A DNA stretch of 51,182 nt from Shuttleworthia sp045545575 (GCA_045545575.1 JAZQBE010000057.1:1-51182); one strand, 5' to 3'. Positions 31,815 through 40,658 are shown, counted from the stretch's first letter. Program-made: numbers and translations. The notes: generated by a model from the letters alone, not told the origin.

Positions 31815-33194
31815 TTATCGTCCGAGTTCCGCGCGCAGCTGTTCAAGCGCTTTCTTCGTCAGCGGGTAGCCCACCTGCAGAAGCAGGAACATGCACAGGT
31901 ACATGACGAAGGGAATGATCGTCGCCATGGTATAGATCCCTTCGTTGACCGCCTGGGTCTGCACGACGGCGTCCGCGGCCGTGCTGTAGCCGATGGCAGC
32001 CAAAGCCATCGACGCGCCGATGCCGGCCACCGTCTGGCCGAGCTTGCGGAAGAAGGAGAAGCAGGCGTAGGTCGTGCCCTCGTCGCGGCGGTTGTGCAGT
32101 TTTTCGTGGTAGTCGATGACGTCCGTCACCATCGCCCAGACCTCCAGCGTGAAGAAGCAGAGGCCGAAGCCGCTTAAGATCACCACGCCCAGGAACAGGT
32201 ACGGGTTCGTCGTCCGGATGAAAAACAGCACCAGGAACGCAATCGCCGCCAGCAGACTTCCGGCGGAGCAGATGCTCTTCTTGCCGAACCGGCGCACCAG
32301 CTTGCCGGTAAAGGGCATCAGGATCAGCATCGGCAGGTATGTCGCAATGGTCACCATCGAGAACAGACCGGGCTTTTCGAAATAGTTTTTAAACAGATAG
32401 TTGAACACCGTCTGGGTGTACATGGACCCGGAAATCAGCAGCATGGACGCCAGGCAAAGCGTTACGAACGGACGGTTCTTCATCAGCTTGCCGAAGGTCT
32501 GCAGCAGGTTCTCCGTCTTCTGGTCCTTCACCGGCGCCACGTGCTCTTCCGTCAGGCGGAAGAACAGGAAATAGATCACCACGCTGACCGCCGCAAGGAT
32601 CACCACGCCCGTAAACAGCTTGTTCTGGTCGAGGTACTTCGCGCCGGTTTCCGCCACCGTCGAAAAGACGAACAGCGGCAGCAGGATCTGGCTCAGGGCC
32701 GTGCCGAGGCCCGCGCCGAGGGAGCGGATGACCGACAGCGTCGAGCGCTCCTGCTGGTCCGTCGTCATGACCGAGGCCATGGATCCGTAGGGGATATTCA
32801 CGGCGGTATACATCATGCCGTAAAGGATATACGTCACATAGGCATAGGCCAGATAGCCCTTTTCCGAGAGCCCCGGCACCTTAAAGAAGGTCAGGATAAA
32901 AGCGATGGCCAGCGGGATGGAAAAATACCAGACATAGGGGCGGAAGCGCCCGTATTTCGTGGGTCTGCGCGAATCGATCAGCGCGCCGCACATCGGATCG
33001 TTCACCGCGTCCCAGATGCGCGCCACCATCATCAGAACAGTAATGCTGGCCAGCGAGATGTGCAGGATGTCCGTATAGAACATCTGCAGAAACGAACCGA
33101 TCGTGCCGAACGTGATGACGCCGGCCATGTCCCCCATGGCATAGCCGACATAGTTCTTCACCGGCAGTCTGCCGGCTTCATCCGTCTTCCCCAT
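31815..33194 (-). CDS. GPH-family sugar:cation symporter (second)
   Basis: A 459-residue 12-helix transporter with the GPH signature WDAVNDPMCGALIDSRRPTKYGRFRPYVWY and NIPYGSMASVMTTDQQERSTLS. It follows the GH31 gene by 63 bases on the same strand. E. coli YihO and YihP, the transporters that accompany the GH31 sulfoquinovosidase YihQ, are GPH proteins, so this is the likely importer for the GH31 substrate. The start is ATG 33194, preceded by AAAGGGGGAG; an in-frame extension to 33233 has no ribosome binding site. The substrate cannot be read from the sequence alone. Confidence 0.9.
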   Translation of the reverse strand: MGKTDEAGRLPVKNYVGYAMGDMAGVITFGTIGSFLQMFYTDILHISLASITVLMMVARIWDAVNDPMCGALIDSRRPTKYGRFRPYVWYFSIPLAIAFILTFFKVPGLSEKGYLAYAYVTYILYGMMYTAVNIPYGSMASVMTTDQQERSTLSVIRSLGAGLGTALSQILLPLFVFSTVAETGAKYLDQNKLFTGVVILAAVSVVIYFLFFRLTEEHVAPVKDQKTENLLQTFGKLMKNRPFVTLCLASMLLISGSMYTQTVFNYLFKNYFEKPGLFSMVTIATYLPMLILMPFTGKLVRRFGKKSICSAGSLLAAIAFLVLFFIRTTNPYLFLGVVILSGFGLCFFTLEVWAMVTDVIDYHEKLHNRRDEGTTYACFSFFRKLGQTVAGIGASMALAAIGYSTAADAVVQTQAVNEGIYTMATIIPFVMYLCMFLLLQVGYPLTKKALEQLRAELGR

Positions 33195-33257
33195 AACACT
33201 CCCCCTTTGAGTAAAAAACAGCAGTTTCTCCAATTATATCTGATTTCTGCAAAAAAT

Positions 33258-35252
33258 CTACGCCTTCTTCGACGCCAGCTTGCATCCGATGCCGAAGGCG
33301 TCGGATCCCACGCGCATGAACACGGGCGGCTGGCCGACGGGCGCGCCGACGGTGACTTCGCCGCCGGTGTAGTGCTCCCAGGTGAACAGGTGCACCCAGT
33401 CGTCCTGGGGAAGCCACACGGTGCGTGTGCTTTCGCCGGGCGCAAGGACCGGTGCGACGAGGAGATCCGGGCCGAGGAGGTACTCGCCGTCCTCGGTGTA
33501 GGCGCGGGGCTCGTCATAGTGATAGAACAGCGGCCGCATCACCGGCGTGCCCTGTTCGGCGGCTTCCGCCACAAGGCGCTTTAAATACGGGGCGATGGCC
33601 GTGTGCAGCTTCCCGCAGCGGCCGAGGTGCACGAGAAGCTCTTTGTCGGCGTCGAACTGAACGTTGGCCCAGGGGCGGTTGCCTTCGTGGCCGCGCATCA
33701 GGGGCGACAGGGCGTTCATCTCCTCCCAGCGCATCAAAAGCTCCCGGCTGCGGTTCATCACGTCGTTGGTCGTATAGCCGCCGAAATCGGAGTGGGCCAT
33801 CGGATAGCCGCTCATCGCCAGAGACAGCGTCGCCGGGATCACCGACGGCAGGCCGTCGTCTTTGGACCAGTCCACGTGCTGGTCGCCGGTCCACATCATG
33901 GCGGAGGCGGCGATGGTGCCCGTGTGCCCGGCGCGGGTAAAGAAGAACACGTCGTCCGTGCGGCCGGCCTCCGCGATCGCCTCCCGGTTGAGCTTTGCCC
34001 ACATGGCCGGCCAGCGGTTGTGCACGCCTGCGGCGTCTTCGCCGGAAAACAGCACGGCGTCCACCGGAAGGTATTCGCCGAAATCCGCCATCCAGCCGTC
34101 TAAGCCGGCGCCGAGCAGGTTCTCTTTGATGACATTTTTATACCATTCCCATGCGGCCGGATTCGTCAGGTCGATCATCGCCGCGGGGAACGTCGTAATT
34201 GTCACCAGATAGTCGCCGCCGTCCGCGTTCTTTACCAGCAGGCCCTTCCCGGCGGCCTCCCGGTACAGCGGGCCTTCGATGGCGAGGAACGGGTTGATGT
34301 AGCCTAAGAAATGCACCCCGTTTCGCCGCCAGGTGTCGGTCTGCTCCTTCAGGTGCGGGTAGAGGGTCTCGTCGGCGCTCCAGTTCCACATGACCTGGTA
34401 GCCGAAGGCGGTTTTCCGGCAGCCGCACCAGTCCTGACACCAGACGCCGGTGACGGGAACCCCCGTCTTCCAGCAGGCGTCCAGCTTCTCCTCGACGGCC
34501 TCGCTGCCGCGCTGGATGCCTAAGATGACACCGTCGTACACCCAGTCCGGAAGCGGCCGCACATGGCCGAAGCGGTCCGCCATCTGCCGGGACAGATCCG
34601 TCCACGACGCCGCCCGGCGCAGCTCGACGGTGCAGGGCTCGCGCAGTTCGAAGCCGATCCGGCCGTCTTCAGAAAGATCAAACGCGCAGTAGGCGTCCGT
34701 GTCCGCGTGCAGCCACGCAGCGCATCCGTCCGCGGCGATGCTTAGGGTCGGCTGGACGTAGTAGGACTCGTACTCCTCAAAATCAAACAGGCCCTCCGCG
34801 CCGCGGCCCTCCGACAGTGCCTGCGTCTTTTTTTCGACGCGCGCGGCGCTCTGGTGTTCCGCGACCCAGATGCGGATGCGCTTCCCCGCCAGGTCGAAGG
34901 CGGCAAAGGTCTCGCCGGCGCCGTAATAATGCGCGCCCGCCGGCGCGGGCAGCGACAGCCAGAAGCGGTTCAGAGACGGCTCGCCGCAGGCCAGGGTCAG
35001 AAATGCCCGCTCGCCGCGGACCCGGCGCAGGGTCAGGGTGATTTCCGCCCCGCCGTCGTCGGCAAACGTATAGACCGCGCCGAGATCCCAGCCGTCCTTC
35101 GGATCAGGCTTTGCCTCTGAAAGGAAAAACCGCCGGCGGTTTTTGATCTCATCCGTGTAATCGAAGCTGCCCTTCGTCATCGGCATGGGCGCACTGCCCC
35201 AGCCGGCCTCCAGAACCAGCTCCTGCAAAAACAGGGTTTCCGTATCGATCAT
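33258..35252 (-). CDS. GH31 alpha-glycosidase of the sulfoquinovosidase (YihQ) type
   Basis: A 664-residue retaining alpha-glycosidase that, as I recall E. coli YihQ (678 residues), aligns collinearly with a constant offset of 15. Nucleophile: Asp390 in GWMADFGEYL (YihQ Asp405). Acid/base: Asp457 in MMWTGDQHVDWS (Asp472). Of the YihQ sulfonate-pocket residues, Gln247 (Gln262), Gln273 (Gln288), Trp289 (Trp304) and Tyr493 (Tyr508) are kept, but Arg301 is replaced by Gln286 in FGYQVMWNW. Substrate specificity is therefore uncertain: sulfoquinovosides with altered recognition, or another alpha-glycoside. It is cytoplasmic with no signal peptide. The start ATG 35252 overlaps the stop of the FucI-like gene (ATGA, 35249-35252) with GGGAG upstream, so translation is coupled; longer in-frame starts lie inside the upstream gene. 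Confidence 0.9.
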   Translation of the reverse strand: MIDTETLFLQELVLEAGWGSAPMPMTKGSFDYTDEIKNRRRFFLSEAKPDPKDGWDLGAVYTFADDGGAEITLTLRRVRGERAFLTLACGEPSLNRFWLSLPAPAGAHYYGAGETFAAFDLAGKRIRIWVAEHQSAARVEKKTQALSEGRGAEGLFDFEEYESYYVQPTLSIAADGCAAWLHADTDAYCAFDLSEDGRIGFELREPCTVELRRAASWTDLSRQMADRFGHVRPLPDWVYDGVILGIQRGSEAVEEKLDACWKTGVPVTGVWCQDWCGCRKTAFGYQVMWNWSADETLYPHLKEQTDTWRRNGVHFLGYINPFLAIEGPLYREAAGKGLLVKNADGGDYLVTITTFPAAMIDLTNPAAWEWYKNVIKENLLGAGLDGWMADFGEYLPVDAVLFSGEDAAGVHNRWPAMWAKLNREAIAEAGRTDDVFFFTRAGHTGTIAASAMMWTGDQHVDWSKDDGLPSVIPATLSLAMSGYPMAHSDFGGYTTNDVMNRSRELLMRWEEMNALSPLMRGHEGNRPWANVQFDADKELLVHLGRCGKLHTAIAPYLKRLVAEAAEQGTPVMRPLFYHYDEPRAYTEDGEYLLGPDLLVAPVLAPGESTRTVWLPQDDWVHLFTWEHYTGGEVTVGAPVGQPPVFMRVGSDAFGIGCKLASKKA

Positions 35253-36625
35253 GATTCTTTGCTCCCGCACGGGCAGCCGTCGTAACAGACCACCTCCATG
35301 CCCATCATCTTCGCCCAGACCATCAGCTCGGCCGCGATGTCCTTTTCGGCCACCACGAAGTGGGGCTCCCATCCGCCGCGGATGGCCCGCGTCACCAGCA
35401 TTTCGGCGTCGGCCGCCGTTTTCACCACGACGCTCGTCCCGAAGTACTGCCGGGGCGCGTCCTCGATGGATCCGGTCGCGACGAACAGGCGGAAGCCGCC
35501 CTTTGGCGTCTCGCCGATGCGCAGAATCGTCGCCTTTTCGGCCGGACGGCAGCCGAATTCCATGGTCGGGCCGATTTTCCGGTTGGGATGCACGCCCACA
35601 CAGGGGCCTTCGGGCTTGCGCGCCAGGGAACAGGGCGCCATACCGCAGTGCCAGAACGTGACCGTATTGTTTTCCGGGTCCATCGCCACGGGGTCGCCGA
35701 AGAAGCAGGCGCCGCCGGACAGGAAGCCGGCCAGGGCCATGGAAAGCGCGCCGATCCGGTCGCCTTCGCAGGCCGCGAAGACGCCCTCGTCATTCAGCAT
35801 CGACAGCACGGCGCACACCGGCGTGCCGTATTCTGTGAAGAAGTCGGGCCAGCAGCGGGACGCCAGGGCGTTCACGCCGGCCTCCTTCGTCCAGTCGCGG
35901 TAGGCCGCCAGAAGCCGCGCAAAGCCGCGCCGGTTTTCCTCAGGCGTTTCGGACAGGCCGGCCAGCATCGATTCCGCTTCGGCCAGCACCGCCGCCATGC
36001 GCTCATCCGGCACCTGCCGGGCGCGCTCCATCAGCGTTTCCGCCGCGATCTGCGCCGTGCGCACACCGAACACGCGCTCCAGCTGTCCGGTGCTTCCTTT
36101 GCCGAATTCAAAACCCTCCGGCGGTTCGCCCACCAGACCGAGCACCAGGCCGGACAGATAGGCCTTTGCCTCGGCCGCGGCCAGCGCCGCCGCCAGATGA
36201 CGCGCTGTTTCCTCCTCCATCGGCAGGCCGATGAAGGTGTCCGCAAAGGGCGCGCCCTGCGCCATGCAGACCGTGTGGCCCGCGGCGAAGGCGCCCGTCA
36301 GCCCGTTGCCCTTCAACCGTCCGCCGTCCGCCGCCGGCTCGCGCACCGTCCACAGGATCATCGGAACCCCGGGACAGACGTCGAGGATTTCCCGCGTGTA
36401 GGCCGCGTTGGCAAAGGTCAGGTTCTGCAGGATCAGAAGCCCCGCCCCGTCCGCGTTTTCTTCCAGAAATGCCCGCACCGCCTCCTTTGTCAGAAGCGGC
36501 TTGGCCGGGCACACCGCGCCCTCGGACAGCGCCCGAAGAAGAGCGGCGGATTCCGCAAAAACCGCCGCTGCTGTATCCATGTGATAGGTGCCGACCCCGA
36601 TCGGCACGTACAGGATTTTCGTCAT
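35249..36625 (-). CDS. L-fucose/arabinose isomerase-family protein
   Basis: A 458-residue member of the FucI/AraA-like aldose-ketose isomerase fold. Probable metal ligands are Glu287 in AACEGDRIGALSM, Asp311 in ACFFGDPVA and His326 in FWHCGMAPC, the family trio, preceded by SRCWPDF and AVLSMLNDEG. The expected reaction is conversion of an aldose into a ketose with a divalent metal. It is shorter than classical FucI (about 590 residues), like the uncharacterised FucI-like proteins. Isomerases of this superfamily are reported for sulfoquinovose in Firmicute transaldolase-type sulfoglycolysis, which fits the GH31 partner overlapping its 3' end. The dehydrogenase stop lies 3 bases upstream. Confidence 0.85.
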   Translation of the reverse strand: MTKILYVPIGVGTYHMDTAAAVFAESAALLRALSEGAVCPAKPLLTKEAVRAFLEENADGAGLLILQNLTFANAAYTREILDVCPGVPMILWTVREPAADGGRLKGNGLTGAFAAGHTVCMAQGAPFADTFIGLPMEEETARHLAAALAAAEAKAYLSGLVLGLVGEPPEGFEFGKGSTGQLERVFGVRTAQIAAETLMERARQVPDERMAAVLAEAESMLAGLSETPEENRRGFARLLAAYRDWTKEAGVNALASRCWPDFFTEYGTPVCAVLSMLNDEGVFAACEGDRIGALSMALAGFLSGGACFFGDPVAMDPENNTVTFWHCGMAPCSLARKPEGPCVGVHPNRKIGPTMEFGCRPAEKATILRIGETPKGGFRLFVATGSIEDAPRQYFGTSVVVKTAADAEMLVTRAIRGGWEPHFVVAEKDIAAELMVWAKMMGMEVVCYDGCPCGSKES

Positions 36626-36628
36626 ATC

Positions 36629-37522
36629 TTACGCTTCTTTCTGTTCCTCCACGACACGCAGGGTCGCGCCCCAGTCCAGGGCGCCGAGCCCCTTCGCCAG
36701 CGCTTCTTCGTAAACACAGGAGACCAGCTCCTCGCCCGGTACGGCATAGCCCTGGGACGACGCAAGGCCAATGAACAGGCCCACGTCCTTCGCCGCGTTC
36801 TTTACCGTAAACGCCGCCGGATAATCGTCCGCGGCAAACATCGCCGTGTGGTTGTCCAGATAGGCGTTTTTCGCTCCGCCCATGCCGATGGCCTTCGCGT
36901 ACAGCACAGGATCGATTCCGCAGGCCTTCGCCACGGACAGCGTCTCGTTGACGCCGTTCTGGATCTGCGTCGCCAGCGCGTTGTGGCACAGCTTCATCAC
37001 CAGCCCGCTGCCGTTTTTGCCCAGGTACAGGATCTCGCTGCCCATGCACGACAGGATGTCCCGGGCGCGGGCGCAAGTTTCCTCTTCTCCGCCCATGTAG
37101 ATGCCCAGTGTTCCGCTTTCGGCGGCCGCGGCGGATTTGACCACCGGCGCGTCCATGAAATCCGCGCCCGCTTCGCGCACCGCTTCCGCCAGGCGCGCCG
37201 AGGCGGCCGGATCGATGGTGCTCATGTCGATGCAGACCGCGCCGCGTTTCAGTGCCGGAAGAATCTCCTCATACACCGCCTGCACGTCCTCGGTCCGGGG
37301 CACCATCGTGATCACGAAATCCGCCCCGGCGGCCGCTTCGGCATTCGTCTGCGCCGCCGCGACATCCATCGACAAACCTCCGGCGGCCGTCCATTCCGCT
37401 GCCAGCGCTTCGGCCGCGCCCGGTACCGCGTCCGCCAAGGCCAGCGTACCGGAAAGTTTTCTCGCCAGGTTCGCGCTCATGCGCCGCCCCATGATCCCCA
37501 GTCCGATAAATGCGATTTTCAC
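36629..37522 (-). CDS. Beta-hydroxyacid dehydrogenase, YihU-like
   Basis: A 297-residue NAD(P)-dependent 3-hydroxyisobutyrate-dehydrogenase-family protein. The Rossmann motif is FIGLGIMGRRM (5-15), the catalytic Lys177 is in GSGLVMKLCHN, and the substrate loop DAPVVKSAAAAESGTL spans 124-139. In most family members this loop reads DAPVSGG and binds a carboxylate. In the sulfolactaldehyde reductase YihU it carries Arg123, which contacts the sulfonate. Here the aligned residue is Lys129, so an anionic group other than, or in addition to, a carboxylate is conceivable. The start is GTG at 37522, overlapping the manC stop by 4 bases (GTGA). It is followed 3 bases later by the FucI-like gene. Confidence 0.85.
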   Translation of the reverse strand: MKIAFIGLGIMGRRMSANLARKLSGTLALADAVPGAAEALAAEWTAAGGLSMDVAAAQTNAEAAAGADFVITMVPRTEDVQAVYEEILPALKRGAVCIDMSTIDPAASARLAEAVREAGADFMDAPVVKSAAAAESGTLGIYMGGEEETCARARDILSCMGSEILYLGKNGSGLVMKLCHNALATQIQNGVNETLSVAKACGIDPVLYAKAIGMGGAKNAYLDNHTAMFAADDYPAAFTVKNAAKDVGLFIGLASSQGYAVPGEELVSCVYEEALAKGLGALDWGATLRVVEEQKEA

Positions 37523-38586
37523 AGCAGATCCTCCCTCTTCTGTTCCTTCAGCAGGTCCACGATCTGCCGCACGTCCTGGGCACGGGATTTGTCGCAGACC
37601 AGCACCGCGTCGGGCGTCTCCACGACGATCAGGTTCTTCACCCCCAGCGTCGCGATGAGCCGCTCCTGCGAATAGGTGATGGTGTTTTCCGTGTCCACCG
37701 CGGCGCTTTCCCCGATGTGAATGTTGCCGCGGACGTCCGCCGTGTGCACGCTGTCAAAGCTGTCCCAGGTGCCGACGTCGTTCCAGCCCATGTCAGCCGA
37801 AACCACCCGCACGTTGTCGGATTTTTCCAGAATGCCGTAATCGACGGAAATGGACGGAATGGTCGGGTAGACCTCGGCGATCACCGCCGCTTCCCGTTCC
37901 GTGCCCATGGCCTCGCCGATTTTTGCCAGGGGCTCGTAGATCTTCGGAAGCAGGGTCCGGATCCGCTCTAAAATGACCGACGCCTTCCAGACGAACATGC
38001 CGCTGTTCCAGGCGTACTGGCCGCTGGACAGATATGCCTGGGCCGTCGCGAGGTCCGGCTTCTCCTGGAAGGACAGCACCTTCCGCGCCTCGGCGGCTTC
38101 CCCGCGGTCAAAGCGGATGTAACCGTAGCCCGTGCAGGGGAAGGTCGGCTCGATGCCGATGGTCACCAGGCAGTCCTCCGCCTCCGCCGCCGCGGCGGCC
38201 GTGCGCACCGCGTCCCGAAACGCCGCTTCGTTTTCGATGAAGTGGTCCGACGGGAACACGCACAGGATGCCGTCCCCGCGCTTTTTTAAGACCTCCATCG
38301 CCGCGTAGCCGATGCAGGCCGCGGTGTTGCGCGCCGCGGGCTCCGCTAAGATATGCTCCGGCAGAATCCGCGAGGACGTCGCCTCCACGGTCTGCGGCGC
38401 CTGGTCCTTGTGAGTGACGACATAGATGTCGTTTTTGTCGCACAGCGGCAGAATCCGGTCGATGGTATCGTTGATCATCAGATCCCGTCCGGACAGATTC
38501 AGCAGCTGCTTCGGACGCGTGTGCCGGGAAAGCGGCCAGAACCGCGTTCCGCCGCCGCCGGCCATGATGATGCCGTAGGTGTTCAT
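37519..38586 (-). CDS. manC: Mannose-1-phosphate guanylyltransferase
   Basis: A 355-residue nucleotidyltransferase with the GTP-binding loop IMAGGGGTRFWPLSR (8-22) and PKQLL, the FPSDHFI segment, the sugar-binding FQEKPD, WNSGMFVW and the mannose-1-P site DNVRVVSADMGWNDVGTW. It makes GDP-mannose from mannose-1-P and GTP. It is a single-domain GMP, lacking the phosphomannose isomerase half found in some ManC. Both ends overlap neighbours by four bases (coaBC upstream at 38583-38586, the dehydrogenase downstream at 37519-37522), so it is translated as part of the operon. Its link to the catabolic genes is unclear. Confidence 0.93.
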   Translation of the reverse strand: MNTYGIIMAGGGGTRFWPLSRHTRPKQLLNLSGRDLMINDTIDRILPLCDKNDIYVVTHKDQAPQTVEATSSRILPEHILAEPAARNTAACIGYAAMEVLKKRGDGILCVFPSDHFIENEAAFRDAVRTAAAAAEAEDCLVTIGIEPTFPCTGYGYIRFDRGEAAEARKVLSFQEKPDLATAQAYLSSGQYAWNSGMFVWKASVILERIRTLLPKIYEPLAKIGEAMGTEREAAVIAEVYPTIPSISVDYGILEKSDNVRVVSADMGWNDVGTWDSFDSVHTADVRGNIHIGESAAVDTENTITYSQERLIATLGVKNLIVVETPDAVLVCDKSRAQDVRQIVDLLKEQKREDLL

Positions 38587-39788
38587 CCCTGTTCTCCTTC
38601 CCCCGCGTCCCGCAGCGCGTCGAGAATCGCGTCCGCGACGTCATCCTTCGACATCAGCGGAAGCTCCTTCTGGATCTGCGCCGTGATCAGCGTCACGATG
38701 TTGGTATCCGTCCCAAAGCCGGCGCCGGCCGCACGCAGGCTGTTGGCGACGATCATGTCGGCCTTCTTCTTCGCCAGCTTCGCCCGGGAATTCTCCAGCA
38801 GATGCTCGGTCTCCATGGAAAAGCCGCAGACCACCTGTCCCGGCTTCTTGTTCGCGCCCAGCCACGAGAGGATATCCTCCGTCCGCTCGAGGTCGATTTT
38901 CGCCGCGCCCTCGGTCTTTTTGATCTTCTCTTCGGCCACCGCCGCCGGCCGGTAATCCGCCACGGCCGCGGCCTTGATGACGATGTCCTGCGCCGCGAAG
39001 CGGGATTTGACGGCTTCCGCCATGTCCGCCGCGGACGTCACCGGAACCAGCGTCACGTGGGGCGGCGCTTCCAGGGCGACGGGGCCGGACACCAGCGTCA
39101 CTTCCGCGCCGCGCAGCATGGCGGCCCGCGCAAGGGCGTAGCCCATCTTGCCGGAGGAATGATTCGTGATATAGCGGACCGGGTCGATGGCCTCCTGCGT
39201 GGGGCCGGCCGTCACGAGGATCCGCTTTCCGGCGAGGTCCTTCTCCTTCGCGATTTCGAAGAGAATCTCCTCAAACAGCGCCGCGGGCTCGGGCATCTTC
39301 CCGGCGCCCGTATCGCCGCAGGCCAGATAGCCGTAAGCCGGGTCGATGATCCGCGTGCCGCGGGCCGCCAGCCGCTGCAGGTTCTCCTGCACGGCGGCGC
39401 TCTCGTACATGGCTGTGTTCATGGCCGGCGCGACCAGAAGCGGCGCTTTTACCGCCAGAGCCGTCGTCGTAACCATGTCGTCCGCGATCCCGTTCGCGAG
39501 CTTGCCGATCACGTTGGCCGACGCCGGCGCGATCAGATACAGATCTGCCTGTTTCGCCAGGTCCACATGCGGTACGTGCAGCCCGGTTTCACGGTCGAAG
39601 GTATCGGTGATGCAGCGGTGCGCCGTCAGCGTTTCGAAGGTGACCGGATGGATGAACTGCGCGGCGTTTTGCGTCATCAGCACATGGACGTCGGCGCCGG
39701 CCTTGACCAGAAGACTCGCCAGCGACGCCGCCTTGTACGCGGCAATGCTGCCGGTGACGCCCAGCAGAACGGTTTTCCCTTTTAACAT
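38583..39788 (-). CDS. coaBC: Bifunctional phosphopantothenoylcysteine decarboxylase/synthetase CoaBC
   Basis: A 401-residue coenzyme A biosynthesis enzyme. The N-terminal FMN-dependent decarboxylase half (1-185) has catalytic His74 in HVPHVDL, the PAMNTAMY motif and Cys157 in ACGDTGAGKM. The C-terminal synthetase half (about 190-400; ILVTAGPTQEAIDPVRYITNHSSGKMG) condenses CTP-activated phosphopantothenate with cysteine. It is preceded 27 bases upstream by a PanT-like ECF protein, a sensible pantothenate-to-CoA pairing. Its stop overlaps the manC start (ATGA). Confidence 0.96.
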   Translation of the reverse strand: MLKGKTVLLGVTGSIAAYKAASLASLLVKAGADVHVLMTQNAAQFIHPVTFETLTAHRCITDTFDRETGLHVPHVDLAKQADLYLIAPASANVIGKLANGIADDMVTTTALAVKAPLLVAPAMNTAMYESAAVQENLQRLAARGTRIIDPAYGYLACGDTGAGKMPEPAALFEEILFEIAKEKDLAGKRILVTAGPTQEAIDPVRYITNHSSGKMGYALARAAMLRGAEVTLVSGPVALEAPPHVTLVPVTSAADMAEAVKSRFAAQDIVIKAAAVADYRPAAVAEEKIKKTEGAAKIDLERTEDILSWLGANKKPGQVVCGFSMETEHLLENSRAKLAKKKADMIVANSLRAAGAGFGTDTNIVTLITAQIQKELPLMSKDDVADAILDALRDAGEGEQG

Positions 39789-39815
39789 ATGGTTTCCTCT
39801 TTCATTCAGATGCCG

Positions 39816-40658
39816 TCAGTCCGACAGCCGGGCCGCGGAAGCGCCGTCCTGTCCGTACACCGGCTGGATCCGCCGCAGCACCATGCCCAGCGCCGCCACA
39901 AGGATCGCGGCCACGATCGCTTCCACCACGCCGTTAAAGCTGATGACGCCGGTGATCACGCCTAAGACCGCTTCACCCGCCACGCCGGTGGCCTCGGCGT
40001 AGGGCTCCTTGTACAGCAGGAAAATGCTGCCCATGACCAGCAGCGTGTTGACCATCGCCCCCGTGATGCCCGCGTAGACAAAGGCCAGTGTGACAGGATT
40101 TTTGCCCTTCGTGACGAAATGCAGACCAACGAAGATCAGCACGCAGGCGGCGATGCCGAACACCCAGCAAAGCACGGTCTGTCCGTTTATAATGCGGCCC
40201 GCAAAGGCGCGCACGCCGAAGCCGCCGAAGACGGCCGCCGCCAGATTCAAAAGCAGCGACGCCGCGCTGCGGTCGCCCGCGACGAGTTTGCGCACGCCCT
40301 GGTAGACAAACCATGGCAGCACGCCCACCAGGATGCGCGGTCCGAAGCAGATCCACGCGCTCTTAAAGATGCCGGAGGGGCCGATGGCGGAGGCCGCGAT
40401 CACCGGCGAGAAGACAAAGGCCGACAGCGTCGCCGGCGTCAGCGTGTTCTTTAAGAAGCTGGTCAGTCCGAACAGGAAGCCCAGGAAGCCGCCCTTTTTC
40501 GGCCCGCAGAACAGGGACCCCAGGATCACCGGGATGTGAATTACGGTCGCGTTGATCACGCCGAGCGGAATGTATCCCAGCGGGGTATAGGCCATCAGGA
40601 TGATGATGGCGGCAAAAATCGCAGTCAATACAAGTCCAAGTACGTTTCGGTCTTTCAT
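39816..40658 (-). CDS. panT: ECF-transporter substrate protein, probably pantothenate (PanT-like)
   Basis: A 280-residue membrane protein with seven or more hydrophobic segments. The N-terminal TAIFAAIIILMAYTPLGYIPLGVINATVIHIPVILGSLFCGPKKGGFLGFLFGLTSF is typical of ECF S components of the PanT/folate-type group, and the position directly before coaBC points to pantothenate. The protein is longer than most S components because of an inserted segment (about 140-200). ECF energising genes are not in the window. The 27-base gap to coaBC suggests a shared transcript. The specificity call rests on context. Confidence 0.8.
   Translation of the reverse strand: MKDRNVLGLVLTAIFAAIIILMAYTPLGYIPLGVINATVIHIPVILGSLFCGPKKGGFLGFLFGLTSFLKNTLTPATLSAFVFSPVIAASAIGPSGIFKSAWICFGPRILVGVLPWFVYQGVRKLVAGDRSAASLLLNLAAAVFGGFGVRAFAGRIINGQTVLCWVFGIAACVLIFVGLHFVTKGKNPVTLAFVYAGITGAMVNTLLVMGSIFLLYKEPYAEATGVAGEAVLGVITGVISFNGVVEAIVAAILVAALGMVLRRIQPVYGQDGASAARLSD

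Noticed and set aside
31815..37522. A complete sulfoglycolysis operon
   Set aside because: No sulfofructose kinase, aldolase, transaldolase or transketolase, no sulfonate exporter and no matching regulator were found, and two sulfonate-contact positions differ. Only a resemblance of the module is claimed.
35360..37675. A 771-codon open frame on the plus strand opposite the isomerase and dehydrogenase genes
   Set aside because: It is antisense to two well-supported enzymes, is His/Arg/Gly-rich in the way of GC-rich shadow frames, and shows no domain.
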